Source of the DNA: Sphingobium arseniciresistens
Lineage (GTDB): Bacteria; Pseudomonadota; Alphaproteobacteria; Sphingomonadales; Sphingomonadaceae
Direction of reading: 5' to 3'
Length of the DNA: 64,000 bases
NCBI GenBank assembly: GCA_029167225.1
Contig: JARFNK010000001.1
Location: 1-64,000, forward strand
Position numbers and translations under genes: made by a program
In this document: positions 18,581 to 28,572 of the stretch, in pieces
Numbering within the stretch: position 1 is the first letter of the stretch
Layout: every line of letters starts with the position of its first letter
The notes under the pieces: model-generated
The model's database searches: none
What the model saw: the letters and a program-made list of their open reading frames with translations, nothing else
What the model was told of the DNA's origin: nothing

Positions 18581-19854
18581 ACATGCTCACCCCCATCCAG
18601 TCCGAAACCGTGACTGGAGATAATGGCAATGCCGTTCGCCGCCGATCCATCCCCAAGCGCCACGGCGCCGTCGCCGCGATCGCCCTGGTCGTGGTGCTCG
18701 GCATCGGCTGGAAGCTGGTCGACAGGCCGCAGGCAGTGGCCGCCGCGCCGACCATGGCCACGGTCGGAATCTCCGCGCCGCTGATGCGGGAGGTGACGCA
18801 GTGGGACGATTATGTCGGCCGCTTCACCCCCAGCCAGACCGTGGACGTGCGCCCGCGCGTGTCGGGCGCCGTCACCGCCATCCACTTCCATGACGGCGAC
18901 ATCGTGCGCCAGGGCCAGCTGCTCTTCACGATCGACCAGCGCCCCTTCCAGGCGGCACTGGCCGAAGCCCATGCCAATGTCGCCAGCGCCCGCAGCGCGC
19001 TCGCCCTCGCCCAGTCGGACTATTCCCGCGTACAGCGCCTGACCGGCGACGAAGCCGTATCGGCCAGCGAAGTCGACTCCCTGCGTGCCCGCCTCCAAGC
19101 CGCGCAGGCTGGCCTTGCCGGCGCCCTCGCCCGCGAACGTCAGCGCGCGCTGGACGTCGAGTTCAGCCAGGTCCGCGCCCCCATTTCCGGCCGCATCTCC
19201 GATCGCCGGGTCGACAAGGGCAATCTGGTGTCCGGCGCTGATGGCAACAGCGCCACGCTGCTCACCACCATCAACGCGCTCAGCCCCATCTATTTCAACT
19301 TCGACGCCTCCGAAGCGCTGTTCCTGAAATCGCAGCGCGACCGTGCGGGCAATGGCCAAAGCACCGATGTCGAGGTTCGCCTGCAGGACGAGGCCGACTA
19401 TCGCTGGAAGGGGAAGCTCGACTTCACCGACAACGGCCTTGATCCGCGTTCCGGCACCATCCGCGTGCGCGCGACCTTCGCCAACCCGGACATGTTCCTC
19501 GCCCCCGGGATGTTCGGCAACATGCGCCTCGCCACCAGCGGCAAGAGCCGCGCATTGCTGGTGCCCGATACCGTCATCCAGTCGGACCAGGCCCGCAAGA
19601 CGGTGCTGGTCGTCGGCAAGGACGATACCGTCACGGCGAAGCCGGTCGAGCTTGGCCCGGTGGTCGATGGCCTGCGGATCATCCGCTCCGGCCTCGCCCC
19701 CAACGACCGCGTGATCGTTGCCAACGTCCAGGCGGCGGCGCCCGGCGCCAAGGTCGCGGTCCGCAGCGCCAGCATCACGCCGGAAGCCGCCCCCGCGACC
19801 GCAGCGCCGGAGGCTTCTGCCCCGGCCGCATCGCAGGCGACCTTCTCGCAATGA
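18577..19854 (+). CDS. RND efflux periplasmic adaptor (membrane fusion protein)
   Basis: The protein has 425 residues. After a short cytoplasmic stretch there is one membrane anchor (AAIALVVVLGIGWKLV, about 30-45). The lipoyl and hairpin region contains VRPRVSGAVTAIHFHDGDIVRQGQLLFTIDQRPF and FSQVRAPISGRISDRRVDKGNLVS, typical of HlyD/AcrA-type adaptors. A low-complexity Ala/Pro tail ends the protein. It couples the inner-membrane pump to the outer-membrane channel encoded downstream. Confidence 0.9.
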   Translation: MNMLTPIQSETVTGDNGNAVRRRSIPKRHGAVAAIALVVVLGIGWKLVDRPQAVAAAPTMATVGISAPLMREVTQWDDYVGRFTPSQTVDVRPRVSGAVTAIHFHDGDIVRQGQLLFTIDQRPFQAALAEAHANVASARSALALAQSDYSRVQRLTGDEAVSASEVDSLRARLQAAQAGLAGALARERQRALDVEFSQVRAPISGRISDRRVDKGNLVSGADGNSATLLTTINALSPIYFNFDASEALFLKSQRDRAGNGQSTDVEVRLQDEADYRWKGKLDFTDNGLDPRSGTIRVRATFANPDMFLAPGMFGNMRLATSGKSRALLVPDTVIQSDQARKTVLVVGKDDTVTAKPVELGPVVDGLRIIRSGLAPNDRVIVANVQAAAPGAKVAVRSASITPEAAPATAAPEASAPAASQATFSQ

Positions 19855-19997
19855 TCGTCACGCAATAGCGCACGCCACCGCGTCGACCCGACGCGGGGCC
19901 TGCGCCCCGATGTTCTGTTCTTGCACCGTCTCGTTCGGAAAGCCGGCCCGCCGCTTTCCGCGCGATGCCCTGCACCCATGTCCCAAGGATAACGCCC

Positions 19998-22900
19998 ATG
20001 CGTTTCTCCCGCTTCTTCATTGACCGGCCGATCTTCGCGGCCGTGATCGCGGTGATCATCACCGTCGTCGGCGCGCTGGCCTTCATCGGCCTGCCCGTCA
20101 CCCAATATCCCGACATCGTGCCGCCGACCGTCACGGTCTCGGCGCAATATCCAGGCGCATCGGCCGAGACGGTCGCACAGACCATCGCCGCGCCGATCGA
20201 GCAGGAAATCAACGGCGTCGACAACATGCTCTACATGAGCAGCCAGTCGACCGGCGACGGCAAGGTGACGATCACCGTCACCTTCAAGATCGGCACGGAC
20301 CTCGACGCCGCGCAGGTGCTGGTGCAGAACCGCGTCGCAGTCGCCACTCCGCGCCTGCCCGAGGAAGTGCAGCGCCTTGGCGTCGTCACCCGCAAGACCT
20401 CGCCGGACTTCCTAATGGTCGTCAACCTGCAGTCGCCCGACGGCACGTTCGACCGCAATTACCTGTCCAACTATGCGCTGACGCAGGTGCGCGATCGCCT
20501 GGCCCGCATCGACGGGGTCGGCGACGTGCAGCTTTTCGGCTCACGCGACTATGCCATGCGGGTGTGGATCGATCCCGGCCGCGCTGCCGCGCTCGACCTG
20601 ACCGCCGGCGAGATCGTCGCGGCCCTGCGCGCGCAGAATGTCCAGGTGTCGGCCGGCGCCATCGGCCAGCCCCCCTATGACAGCGGCGAGGCCTTTCAGG
20701 TCGGCGTCGAGATGCAGGGACGCCTCACCGATCCCAAGCAATTTTCCGATATCGTCATCCGCACCGATCCCGACGGCCATCAGGTGCGCGTGGCGGACGT
20801 CGCCCGCGTCGAGCTGGGCGCGCAGGATTATGCGATCAACACCTATCTCAGCGGCAAGCCGACGGTCGTGATCGCGGTATTGCAGCGCCCCGGCTCCAAT
20901 GCGCTCGACGCGGCGGACAAGGTGAAGGCGGAGATGGACACGCTGTCCCAGCGCTTCCCCAAGGGGCTGGAATACAGCGTCATCTACAACCCCACCGAGT
21001 TCATCAGCCAGTCGATCGACGCCGTGTATCACACGCTGTTCGAAGCGGTGGTGCTGGTTGTCCTCGTCATCCTGATCTTCCTGCAGAACTGGCGTGCGGC
21101 GGTCATCCCGATCATCGCGATCCCGGTCTCGCTGATCGGCACCTTCACGATGCTGGCGGGCGTTGGCTATTCGCTCAACAACCTGTCGCTCTTCGGCCTG
21201 GTGCTGGCCATCGGCATCGTGGTGGACGACGCCATCGTCGTGGTCGAGAATGTCGAGCGCAACATTGCGCAGGGCATGAGCCCGCTGCAGGCGGCGCGCG
21301 TCTCCATGGACGAGGTTGCCGGCGCGCTGGTTGCCATCGTGCTGGTGCTGTGCGCGGTGTTCATCCCCACGCTGTTCCTCACCGGCATCTCGGGCGCCTT
21401 CTACCAGCAGTTCGCCGTTACCATCTCGACGGCGACCGTCATCTCGCTGGTGCTTTCGCTCACCCTGTCGCCCGCAGCCGCCGCGCTGCTGCTGCGCGGC
21501 CATCATGGCACACCGCATGACGAGAACACGCCCCGCTGGAAGCGTGGGCTGAGCAACGCCGCGGACAAGTTCAATCGTGGCTTCGAGCGGCTGAGCGAGG
21601 GCTATGCCAACCTCACCCGCTTCCTCATCGCCCGCCCGAAGAAGATGCTGCTGACCTATGCCGGCCTGATCGCCGCGACCATCGCCCTGTTCTGGGTGAC
21701 GCCCGCAGGCTTCATCCCGCAGCAGGACCAGGGCTATTTCCTCGCGGTCGTGCAGCTGCCCTCGGGCGCCTCGCTCGAACGCACGGACAAGGTGACGCGG
21801 GAGGTCGCGCAGAAGATCCTGCCGATCAAGGGCCTGCGCGGCGCGGTGATGTTCGCCGGCTTCCATGGCCCCTCGCAGACGGCGGCGCCCAATTCCGCCG
21901 CCATCTACTTCCCCTTCAACAGCTTCGCCGAGCGCAAGGCGGAGGGCGTGACCTATGCCGGCATCATGGATCAGGCGAACAAGGCTGTCGCCGGCTATGA
22001 CAAGGCGCGCATCATCCTCGTACCGCCGCCCATCATCCAGGGCATCGGCTCGGCTGGTGGCTACCGCACGATGCTGGAAGACCGCGAGGGCCGCGGCTAT
22101 GCCGAGCTGAACAAGGTCGCGGGCGACTTCATCGCCAAGGCCAACCAGACGCCGGGCCTCGCCCAGATCTACACGCTGTTCGACATCGGCACGCCGCGCA
22201 TCTTCGCGGACGTCGATCGCCGCAAGGCCGATCTGCTGGGTGTCCCGCCGGAGCGCGTGTTCGAAGCGATGCAGGTCTATCTGGGCTCTGCCTTCGTCAA
22301 CGACTTCAACCTGCTCGGCCGTACCTATCGCGTGACCGCACAGGCTGACGCGCCCTATCGCGGCACCGTCGCCGACATCGCCAACCTCAAGACCCGCTCC
22401 AATTCGGGCGAGATGGTGCCGATCGGATCGGTATCGACCTTCAAGGACAAGACCGGTCCGTATCGCGTCGTGCGCTACAACCTGATGCCTGCGGTCGAGA
22501 TCGACGGCGACACGGCGCTCGGCTATTCCTCCGGCCAGTCGCTGTCGACCATCGAGAAGATGACCGACACCCTGCCTGCAGGCTATGCGCAGGAGTGGAC
22601 GGGCATCGCTTTCCAGCAGGAAGCGGCCGGGAATACCGCCGGTATCGTGTTCGGCATGGCGGTGTTCTTCGTCTTCCTCGTGCTCGCAGCGCAATATGAG
22701 AGCCTCACCCTGCCGCTGGCGATCATCCTGATCGTGCCGATGTGCCTGTTCGCGGCCATGCTGGGCGTGAACCTGCGCGGCATGGACAACAACATCCTGA
22801 CGCAGATCGGTCTCGTCGTGCTGATCGCGCTCGCCGCCAAGAACGCCATTCTGGTGGTCGAGTTCGCCAAGCAGGCCGAGGAGGAACAGGGGCTCTCGCC

Positions 22901-23189
22901 GGTCGAGGCCGCGGTGCAGGCCGCCCGCGTCCGCCTGCGTCCGATCCTGATGACCAGCTTTGCCTTCATCCTGGGCGCCGTGCCCCTGGTGATCGCGCAA
23001 GGCGCCGGTGCCGAGCTTCGGCAGGCGCTGGGGACGGCGGTGTTCTTCGGCATGGCCGGCGTGACCGCTTTCGGGCTGCTCTTCACCCCTACCTTCTATG
23101 TCGTCTGCCGCGCGCTGGGCGATCGCTTCTCCCGCCGTCGCAAGGCCGACGACCAGGGCGACGCCACGGCGCTGCAGCCGGCCGAATAG
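19998..23189 (+). CDS. RND multidrug efflux pump, HAE-1 family (AcrB-like)
   Basis: The protein has 1063 residues, full length for the family. It starts MRFSRFFIDRPIFAAVIA, with 12 membrane segments expected. The proton-relay region LAIGIVVDDAIVVVENVERN holds the two adjacent Asp of membrane segment 4, and a second-half Lys lies in LVVLIALAAKNAILVVEFA. It exports hydrophobic or amphiphilic drugs in exchange for protons. The start is ATG 19998 after AAGGA. The 143-nt gap after the adaptor gene contains a GC hairpin but no gene. Confidence 0.93.
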   Translation: MRFSRFFIDRPIFAAVIAVIITVVGALAFIGLPVTQYPDIVPPTVTVSAQYPGASAETVAQTIAAPIEQEINGVDNMLYMSSQSTGDGKVTITVTFKIGTDLDAAQVLVQNRVAVATPRLPEEVQRLGVVTRKTSPDFLMVVNLQSPDGTFDRNYLSNYALTQVRDRLARIDGVGDVQLFGSRDYAMRVWIDPGRAAALDLTAGEIVAALRAQNVQVSAGAIGQPPYDSGEAFQVGVEMQGRLTDPKQFSDIVIRTDPDGHQVRVADVARVELGAQDYAINTYLSGKPTVVIAVLQRPGSNALDAADKVKAEMDTLSQRFPKGLEYSVIYNPTEFISQSIDAVYHTLFEAVVLVVLVILIFLQNWRAAVIPIIAIPVSLIGTFTMLAGVGYSLNNLSLFGLVLAIGIVVDDAIVVVENVERNIAQGMSPLQAARVSMDEVAGALVAIVLVLCAVFIPTLFLTGISGAFYQQFAVTISTATVISLVLSLTLSPAAAALLLRGHHGTPHDENTPRWKRGLSNAADKFNRGFERLSEGYANLTRFLIARPKKMLLTYAGLIAATIALFWVTPAGFIPQQDQGYFLAVVQLPSGASLERTDKVTREVAQKILPIKGLRGAVMFAGFHGPSQTAAPNSAAIYFPFNSFAERKAEGVTYAGIMDQANKAVAGYDKARIILVPPPIIQGIGSAGGYRTMLEDREGRGYAELNKVAGDFIAKANQTPGLAQIYTLFDIGTPRIFADVDRRKADLLGVPPERVFEAMQVYLGSAFVNDFNLLGRTYRVTAQADAPYRGTVADIANLKTRSNSGEMVPIGSVSTFKDKTGPYRVVRYNLMPAVEIDGDTALGYSSGQSLSTIEKMTDTLPAGYAQEWTGIAFQQEAAGNTAGIVFGMAVFFVFLVLAAQYESLTLPLAIILIVPMCLFAAMLGVNLRGMDNNILTQIGLVVLIALAAKNAILVVEFAKQAEEEQGLSPVEAAVQAARVRLRPILMTSFAFILGAVPLVIAQGAGAELRQALGTAVFFGMAGVTAFGLLFTPTFYVVCRALGDRFSRRRKADDQGDATALQPAE

Positions 23190-23194
23190 GACAT

Positions 23195-24634
23195 ATGGAC
23201 ATGACCAAGACCATCCTTACCCTGCTGCTGAGTGCCAGCACGCTCTCCGCCTGCGCTGTCGGACCGGATTACCGGCCCCCGGCAACGCCGGCGGCGGCCG
23301 CCACTCCCTTCATCGGCAGCGCCACGCCGCTGGTGAGCACGGCGCAGGCCGACGACCACTGGTGGCAGCTTTATCGCGACCCGATGCTCGACCGGCTGGT
23401 AGGCGACGCGCTGACCGCCAACACCGACATCCGCGTCGCGGTGGCGCGGCTCGAAAAGGCCCGCGCGCAACTGCGCGGCGCCCGCTCCGACCGCCTGCCG
23501 CAGACCAGCATCGACGGATCGGGCCAATATGGCCGCGCCTCCGCATCACAGTCCCTGCCGGGCATGGACCGGGAGAACTGGACCGTCGATGGCGGGCTGA
23601 GCGTCGCCTATGAGGTCGACCTGTTCGGCCGGGTGAAGCGCAGCATCGAGGCCGCGCGCGGCGGCCTGGGCGCGGCGCAGGGCGATACCGATGCGGTGCG
23701 CGTGGCGGTGGTGAGCGACACGGTGCAGGCCTATGTCGATGCCACCTCCGCCGCCGAGCAGATCGCCGTGGCCCAGCGCACCGTCGGCCTGCTGGACAAT
23801 TCCATCCGCATCACCACCGCCCGGTTCGAGGCTGGTCGTTCCGACCGCCTGGACGTCATCCGCACCACGACCCTGCGCGACCAGCAGAAGGCGCTGATCC
23901 CCACCCTTTCGGCGCAGCGCGATGCCGCGCTGTTCAGGCTGGCGACGCTGACGGGCCGCACGCCGCAGGATCTGCCCGCCGACGTCAGTACGCGCACGAC
24001 CATCCCCACGCTCGACCAGCCCATTCCGGTCGGTGACGGCCGCATGCTCCTGGCTCGCCGGCCCGACGTGCGCGCGGCCGAACAGCGGCTGGCGGCCGAC
24101 ACCGCGCGGATCGGCGTCGCGACGGCCGATCTCTACCCGCGCATCTCACTGGGCGGGGCGATCGGCACGACCCAGATCGGCGGCGGCGACATTCTGGGCG
24201 GCGGCCCGTTCCGCTGGCTGCTGGGGCCGCTCATCAGCTGGGCCTTCCCGAACCAGGAAGCCATCCGCTCCCGCATCGCAGGCGCAAAGGCGGACAGCGC
24301 CGCATCGCTCGCCAGCTTCGACGGCACGGTGCTGCGCGCGCTGGAGGAAACGGAAACCGCCCTCTCCTCCTATCGCAATACGCTGCAGCGCCGGGAGACA
24401 TTACAGGCGGCCCGTGACGAGGCCGAGAAAGCCGCCCGCATCAGCCTCGCCCGTCAGCGCGAGGGGCGGATCGACTTCCTGACCGTGCTGGACGCGCAGC
24501 GCACGCTGGCACAGACGGAAGCAGACCTTGCCGCCGCCAATCGCTCTGTCGCCTTCGCGCAGGTCAGCCTGTTCCGGGCGCTGGGTGGCGGGTGGCAGAA
24601 TGCGCCCCAGACCGTCTCCGCCTCCGCACGGTAA
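23195..24634 (+). CDS. Outer-membrane efflux lipoprotein, NodT type
   Basis: The protein has 479 residues. A lipoprotein signal with lipobox LSAC (Cys near residue 20) is followed by GPDYRPP, the usual start of NodT/OprM proteins. Two OEP repeats of long helices follow (about 65-250 and 270-460). It is the TolC-like exit duct for the adaptor and pump encoded just upstream; its start is 5 nt after the pump stop. An alternative start two codons in (23201) is possible. Confidence 0.92.
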   Translation: MDMTKTILTLLLSASTLSACAVGPDYRPPATPAAAATPFIGSATPLVSTAQADDHWWQLYRDPMLDRLVGDALTANTDIRVAVARLEKARAQLRGARSDRLPQTSIDGSGQYGRASASQSLPGMDRENWTVDGGLSVAYEVDLFGRVKRSIEAARGGLGAAQGDTDAVRVAVVSDTVQAYVDATSAAEQIAVAQRTVGLLDNSIRITTARFEAGRSDRLDVIRTTTLRDQQKALIPTLSAQRDAALFRLATLTGRTPQDLPADVSTRTTIPTLDQPIPVGDGRMLLARRPDVRAAEQRLAADTARIGVATADLYPRISLGGAIGTTQIGGGDILGGGPFRWLLGPLISWAFPNQEAIRSRIAGAKADSAASLASFDGTVLRALEETETALSSYRNTLQRRETLQAARDEAEKAARISLARQREGRIDFLTVLDAQRTLAQTEADLAAANRSVAFAQVSLFRALGGGWQNAPQTVSASAR

Positions 24635-24642
24635 AGCACCAT

Positions 24643-24673
24643 CGAAGGGCGGGAAACGCTCCCCCGCCCTTCG
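24643..24673 (+). terminator. GC-rich hairpin ending the RND operon
   Basis: CGAAGGGCGGG (24643-24653) pairs perfectly with CCCGCCCTTCG (24663-24673), 9 nt after the operon's last stop. It lacks a clear T run, so termination efficiency is uncertain. Confidence 0.55.
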
Positions 24674-24896
24674 AGCGGTCATGATTTGCAACCGATATGG
24701 TTCAGCGCCCTGGGCCCGGCATGGAGCGGAACGGCACGCCCGGGCGTGCATGATCGAACCTCCACGCAAAAAATATGCGTGATAGTTCAATGCGAAAATC
24801 CCGGCGTTGGTAAATCAGGTATCCAGGCCCCGGTGTCCCTCCCCAGCCGACAATCACCCCTTCCTATAATGCGGATATTCGCAACTGGAGGGTTAA

Positions 24897-26753
24897 ATGC
24901 ACTATTTGAAGATCGGTGGCCGCCTGAACCTGGTCAGCCTGGCAGCGCTCACCGGCCTGCTGGTAGTGCTTGCCCTCTCGCTGCTCCGCCTCAACACCGT
25001 GATGAACAACGACATCGCGGATCGCACGAAGAAGACCGTCGAGGTCGCCTACAGCGTGCTCGAGCATTATCAGTCGCTCGAAGCCCAGGGCAAGATGTCG
25101 CGTGCCCATGCACAGGACGCCGCCCTGCAGGCGATCCGCGCGATGCGCTATGGCGGCACCGAATATTTCTGGGTGAACGACATGCAGCCGCGCATGATCA
25201 TGCACCCGATGAAGCCCGAACTGGACGGCAAGGATGTGTCCGCCAACACCGACGCGGACGGCAATTTCATGTTCCGCGAGATGGTGCAGGTCGTGAACGC
25301 GTCCGGCGAGGGCTTCGTATCCTATAACTGGGACAAGCCTGGCGCCGATGGTGCGCAGCCCAAGATCTCCTTTGTGAAGGGCTTCAAGCCATGGGGCTGG
25401 ATCGTCGGATCCGGCGTCTATGTCGATGAAATCCGTGCGGCGGTCATGAACGCGGCCAAGCTGCTTGGGCTTGCGGTGCTCGTCGTGATCCTGCTGGTCG
25501 GCGGTCTCAACTGGTTCCTCAGCCGATCGATCACCCGCCCGATCGTGGCACTGACGGGCCGTATGCGCACGCTCGCCGGCGGCAACACCGACACCGATAT
25601 TCCGGGGCTGACACGCCGGGACGAAGTGGGCGAAATGGCCCAGGCGCTTGCCGTGTTCCGCGATGCCGCGCTCGCCAAGTCCGTCGCCGAAGCGGAAAAG
25701 GCACGCGCCGACGCCGACCAGAAATTCGTCGTGGACGTAGTGTCCGATCACCTGGCCGACCTGTCCGATGGCGACCTAACGGCGGAAATCACCGAGGACT
25801 TCCCTCACATCTACGGCGCGCTGAAGGGACATTACAACAAGGCCGTCAATAACCTGCGCGAGATGATGTCCGCATTGGTCACGTCGGCCGAGGCGATCCG
25901 CACCGGATCGAGCGAAATCGCGCACGCATCGGAAGACCTTGCGCGCCGTACCGAGGCGAACGCCGCCAGCCTTGAGGAAACCTCCGCCGCGCTGGTGCAG
26001 ATGGAACAGCGCCTGCTCTCCACCGCATCGGCGGCCGTCCACACCGTCGGCCGGGCGAACGAGGCGATGGAGATCGTCGGCTCCGGCCGCTCCACCGCCG
26101 ATCAGGCCGTAAGCGCCATGGGCCGCGTCGCCGACAGCGCACAGGGCATCGACAGCGTGATCGAGGGTCTCGACAAGATCGCCTTCCAGACGCGCGTCCT
26201 GGCAATGAACGCCGCCGTCGAAGCAGGCCGCGCCGGCGATGCCGGCCGGGGTTTCGCCGTGGTCGCCGATCTGGTGTCCGCCCTCGCCATGCGCTCGGAA
26301 GAGGAAGCCAAGCGCGCGCGCGAACAGCTCACCACCACGCAGGGCGACATCGTGATCGCCGTGGGCGCGGTGCAGCAGGTCGACGGCGCGCTCGCCAACA
26401 TCTCGGGCAGCGTGGGCGAAGTGCATAAGCTGGTCGCGACGATGGCCGACGACAATCAGGCGCAGTCCGCCACGATCAGCCAGATCACGGTGGCGGTCGG
26501 CACGATGGACCAGTCGACCCAGCAAAATGCGGCTATGGTGGAGGAGACCTCCGCCGCCGCGCGCAACCTGACCAGCGAAGTCCATGCACTCGCCGAACGC
26601 TCCTCGCGCTTCAGGACGGGGACAGCCGCAACGCCCACACAAAGCACCGGACGCCGTCCACAGGCCGTAGCCTCCCGTCCCGCAAGGACCAAGCCCGTGG
26701 CACCCATTGCAAAGGTTCACGTCAATGCCGACGCTGACTGGACGGCCTTCTGA
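24897..26753 (+). CDS. Methyl-accepting chemotaxis protein with single-Cache sensor
   Basis: The protein has 618 residues. Membrane segment 1 (about 12-35) is followed by a periplasmic sCache_2-like sensor (about 40-185, with YFWVNDMQPRMIMHPMKPEL and PWGWIVGSGVYVDE). Membrane segment 2 is at about 190-212 and HAMP starts after SRSITRPIVALTGRM. The C-terminal signalling domain holds the hairpin-tip region IAFQTRVLAMNAAVEAGRAG. It would relay a small-molecule signal to CheA/CheW; no che genes are nearby. GGAGGG precedes the ATG. Confidence 0.9.
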   Translation: MHYLKIGGRLNLVSLAALTGLLVVLALSLLRLNTVMNNDIADRTKKTVEVAYSVLEHYQSLEAQGKMSRAHAQDAALQAIRAMRYGGTEYFWVNDMQPRMIMHPMKPELDGKDVSANTDADGNFMFREMVQVVNASGEGFVSYNWDKPGADGAQPKISFVKGFKPWGWIVGSGVYVDEIRAAVMNAAKLLGLAVLVVILLVGGLNWFLSRSITRPIVALTGRMRTLAGGNTDTDIPGLTRRDEVGEMAQALAVFRDAALAKSVAEAEKARADADQKFVVDVVSDHLADLSDGDLTAEITEDFPHIYGALKGHYNKAVNNLREMMSALVTSAEAIRTGSSEIAHASEDLARRTEANAASLEETSAALVQMEQRLLSTASAAVHTVGRANEAMEIVGSGRSTADQAVSAMGRVADSAQGIDSVIEGLDKIAFQTRVLAMNAAVEAGRAGDAGRGFAVVADLVSALAMRSEEEAKRAREQLTTTQGDIVIAVGAVQQVDGALANISGSVGEVHKLVATMADDNQAQSATISQITVAVGTMDQSTQQNAAMVEETSAAARNLTSEVHALAERSSRFRTGTAATPTQSTGRRPQAVASRPARTKPVAPIAKVHVNADADWTAF

Positions 26754-26804
26754 CCCCGCGCGCCAGATTAAGAATGTGGGGAAACGCAGAGTCGATTGGA
26801 GAAA

Positions 26805-26851
26805 TGGTGCACCCGACGGGATTCGAACCCATGGCCCTCAGATTAGGAATC
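26805..26851. repeat. attL core of prophage 1 (47-bp direct repeat)
   Basis: These 47 bp are identical to 57488-57534, the 3' part of the tRNA-Arg gene from nucleotide 31 through CCA. The 5' half of a tRNA is missing here, so this is the displaced host 3' fragment marking the left prophage boundary. Confidence 0.9.
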
Positions 26852-26969
26852 AGAAAAATCCCGGTTTCCGGGCGTTTCTGCCAATTCCCTATTCCCCAAA
26901 AATCGGCAGAAATCCGCCAGTCTTGGTTTCTAGCAGTTTCCCAAAGTAGCCCCTAATGGGCTAAGTTTG

Positions 26970-26987
26970 TATGCTAGATGTATGCTA
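26970..26987. repeat. Left integrase arm-type sites
   Basis: GTATGCTA occurs at 26970-26977 and 26980-26987, with an inverted relative (AGCATAC) at about 26998. The same pair occurs near the right end (57402-57421). Matched short repeats inside both ends of an integrated element are typical integrase arm-binding sites. Confidence 0.5.
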
Positions 26988-27061
26988 CTTTATGGTCAGC
27001 ATACAATTCAGTCAATATCCGCCATGGTCCTCAGATACCGAGGTCAACCATAAATATCATC

Positions 27062-27427
27062 ATGAGCGACACAACCTTCACCGACACATCCTACTCCGAC
27101 GATTTCGCCGACAATCTTCTGACGAACCTTGGCGACGATCCCGCGACGATCGACCTGACGATTGACCCCATCGCCATCGCCCGAATGGTCGCCGACTGTC
27201 CCGCCGACGATTGGCATGATTTTGGGTTGGATCGTCCTCGCGCATTCGACCCTGCCGATGGTTATATCGATCGTCGGCCATCATCGTCCGCGACTGTGGC
27301 ACGCCGGATGTTGAAGCTCATGAATCTCGATCGTGGGATGGACGTTCAGTTGGACGATGACTCAAAGGTTTTCCCGCATCCTGTGGACGATCGGCTTATG
27401 AGCGTCAGGGATTTTGAGGCGATGTGA
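27062..27427 (+). CDS. Acidic hypothetical protein at the left prophage end
   Basis: The protein has 121 residues, strongly acidic (about the first 60 residues rich in Asp), with no membrane segment and no recognised domain. I chose ATG 27062 because TAAATA (27051-27056) lies exactly 5 nt before it, as at the late genes on the other strand. It is a plus-strand gene, and the motif is on the plus strand too. Confidence 0.55.
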   Translation: MSDTTFTDTSYSDDFADNLLTNLGDDPATIDLTIDPIAIARMVADCPADDWHDFGLDRPRAFDPADGYIDRRPSSSATVARRMLKLMNLDRGMDVQLDDDSKVFPHPVDDRLMSVRDFEAM

Positions 27428-27512
27428 ACGGCGCTGACGGATTTGGGTGGGAAGCGGAATGTCGAGCTTTGGCCGCGAGTGGGCAAAAAGCAGACAAAGG
27501 TCAGGCCAAATT

Positions 27513-28022
27513 TCAGAGACGTAGAAGTAACGCAGCGGCAAAATGTAGCATGAGTTCTCGCGCTAGGTCGTGCTCCTGATCGGTAATGAGTGCGTCAGGA
27601 TGCGGCACCACTGCTAACAACGGTCGATCCGAAAGTGTCTCGATAACGCCAAATGGACGATCGCTCGAAGCATAAAAGCCTATGCAAATTTTTGCCATAG
27701 ATGCAGCAAACATTGAAAGAATGTCTGCATCAGCCTCAATTGATTTTCCAGAGGCAAAGGCTGCCGACGATGCCGGGCGACCGTGGACTAAAATCGTTAT
27801 TAGAGCGGCACCCTTCACCAAGGTGCATTTGATACACAACTTGCTAAGTGGCCCGGCCAATGTGTGATCGAGCACCGCATCGCCTGCATCAATTATGCCA
27901 CTGCAAAGACCAATCCACTTTGGCGACAGGTCAGCGAAGCTCCATGTTCCTTGTCCTTCCAAAACGCCATCGACGGCAAAGGGCGCAATGGTGAAGGATG
28001 TTGGAACCGATATTGAAGTCAT
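27513..28022 (-). CDS. Hypothetical phage protein
   Basis: The protein has 169 residues starting MTSISVPTSFTIAPFAV. It is mixed alpha/beta in appearance with a hydrophobic C-terminus (HFAAALLLRL) and no domain I recognise. Neither a good ribosome site nor the ATAAATA motif precedes it, so the start is uncertain; TTG 28058 is an alternative. It lies 93 nt downstream of the lysozyme. Confidence 0.45.
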   Translation of the reverse strand: MTSISVPTSFTIAPFAVDGVLEGQGTWSFADLSPKWIGLCSGIIDAGDAVLDHTLAGPLSKLCIKCTLVKGAALITILVHGRPASSAAFASGKSIEADADILSMFAASMAKICIGFYASSDRPFGVIETLSDRPLLAVVPHPDALITDQEHDLARELMLHFAAALLLRL

Positions 28023-28114
28023 GTGTCTGCTTGTGGCAACGTGTCCGCCGCCACGCAATGTCTATATCTGGTCGTTTGCGCCCGGTCCGCTTTAGCCAGC
28101 GCAATTATGGTCGT

Positions 28115-28548
28115 TCACGACAAATACAGCGCAGCTTCAGCCGCCCGGCGCTTGACCAATCCCGCGAGCACCTTGCCCACTGCCTTATTCCATCGCGAAA
28201 ATTGCGCGGCTGCGCCTTCGAAATCCCCCGCCAAATGCTTCTTCAGCAGTGTCGATTTTCGGAATGCTTCGGAGCCAATGTTGAAAGCCAGGCTGACCAT
28301 CGCGTCGAACTGGCTTTGGGTCATCGTCCCGCCGTGCTGGTTCACCGCTTTCTCGAATCGCCGGAGATCGTTGGCCAGAAGCTGCTGCGATTGATCGCGG
28401 GTGATCGTCATTCCACGCTTCACATGAGCGCCCGTCGATCCAACACCGATCGTCCAGACATTCGCGGGGCAAAGGTAAGCGGTGAGTTTCTCACCCTCAA
28501 AACGGGTGATGAGAGCCCGGCCAGCGAGCGATGTTTTTAGCGATTCAT
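28115..28548 (-). CDS. Phage lysozyme (GH24, T4-type) with a start-codon frame problem
   Basis: A muramidase that cleaves peptidoglycan at lysis. The sequence LAGRALITRFEGEKLTAYLC followed by PANVWTIGVGST carries the canonical E-8-C-5-T catalytic spacing, and QFDAMVSLAFNIGSEAF follows. In the lysozyme frame there is no ATG, GTG or TTG between the upstream stop and this catalytic region. The ATG at 28548, exactly 5 nt after a TAAATA motif (28554-28559 on the complement), opens a frame that hits TAA after three codons. A one-base frame change at about 28538 is needed. Either a mutation/error or an unusual start. Confidence 0.7.
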
Positions 28549-28572
28549 TCTGATATTTATGACGACTGACAT

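Noticed and set aside
20541-23000. 819-codon minus-strand ORF opposite the RND pump
   Set aside because: Antisense shadow rich in His, Arg and Asp, typical of the reverse of a GC-rich membrane-protein gene.
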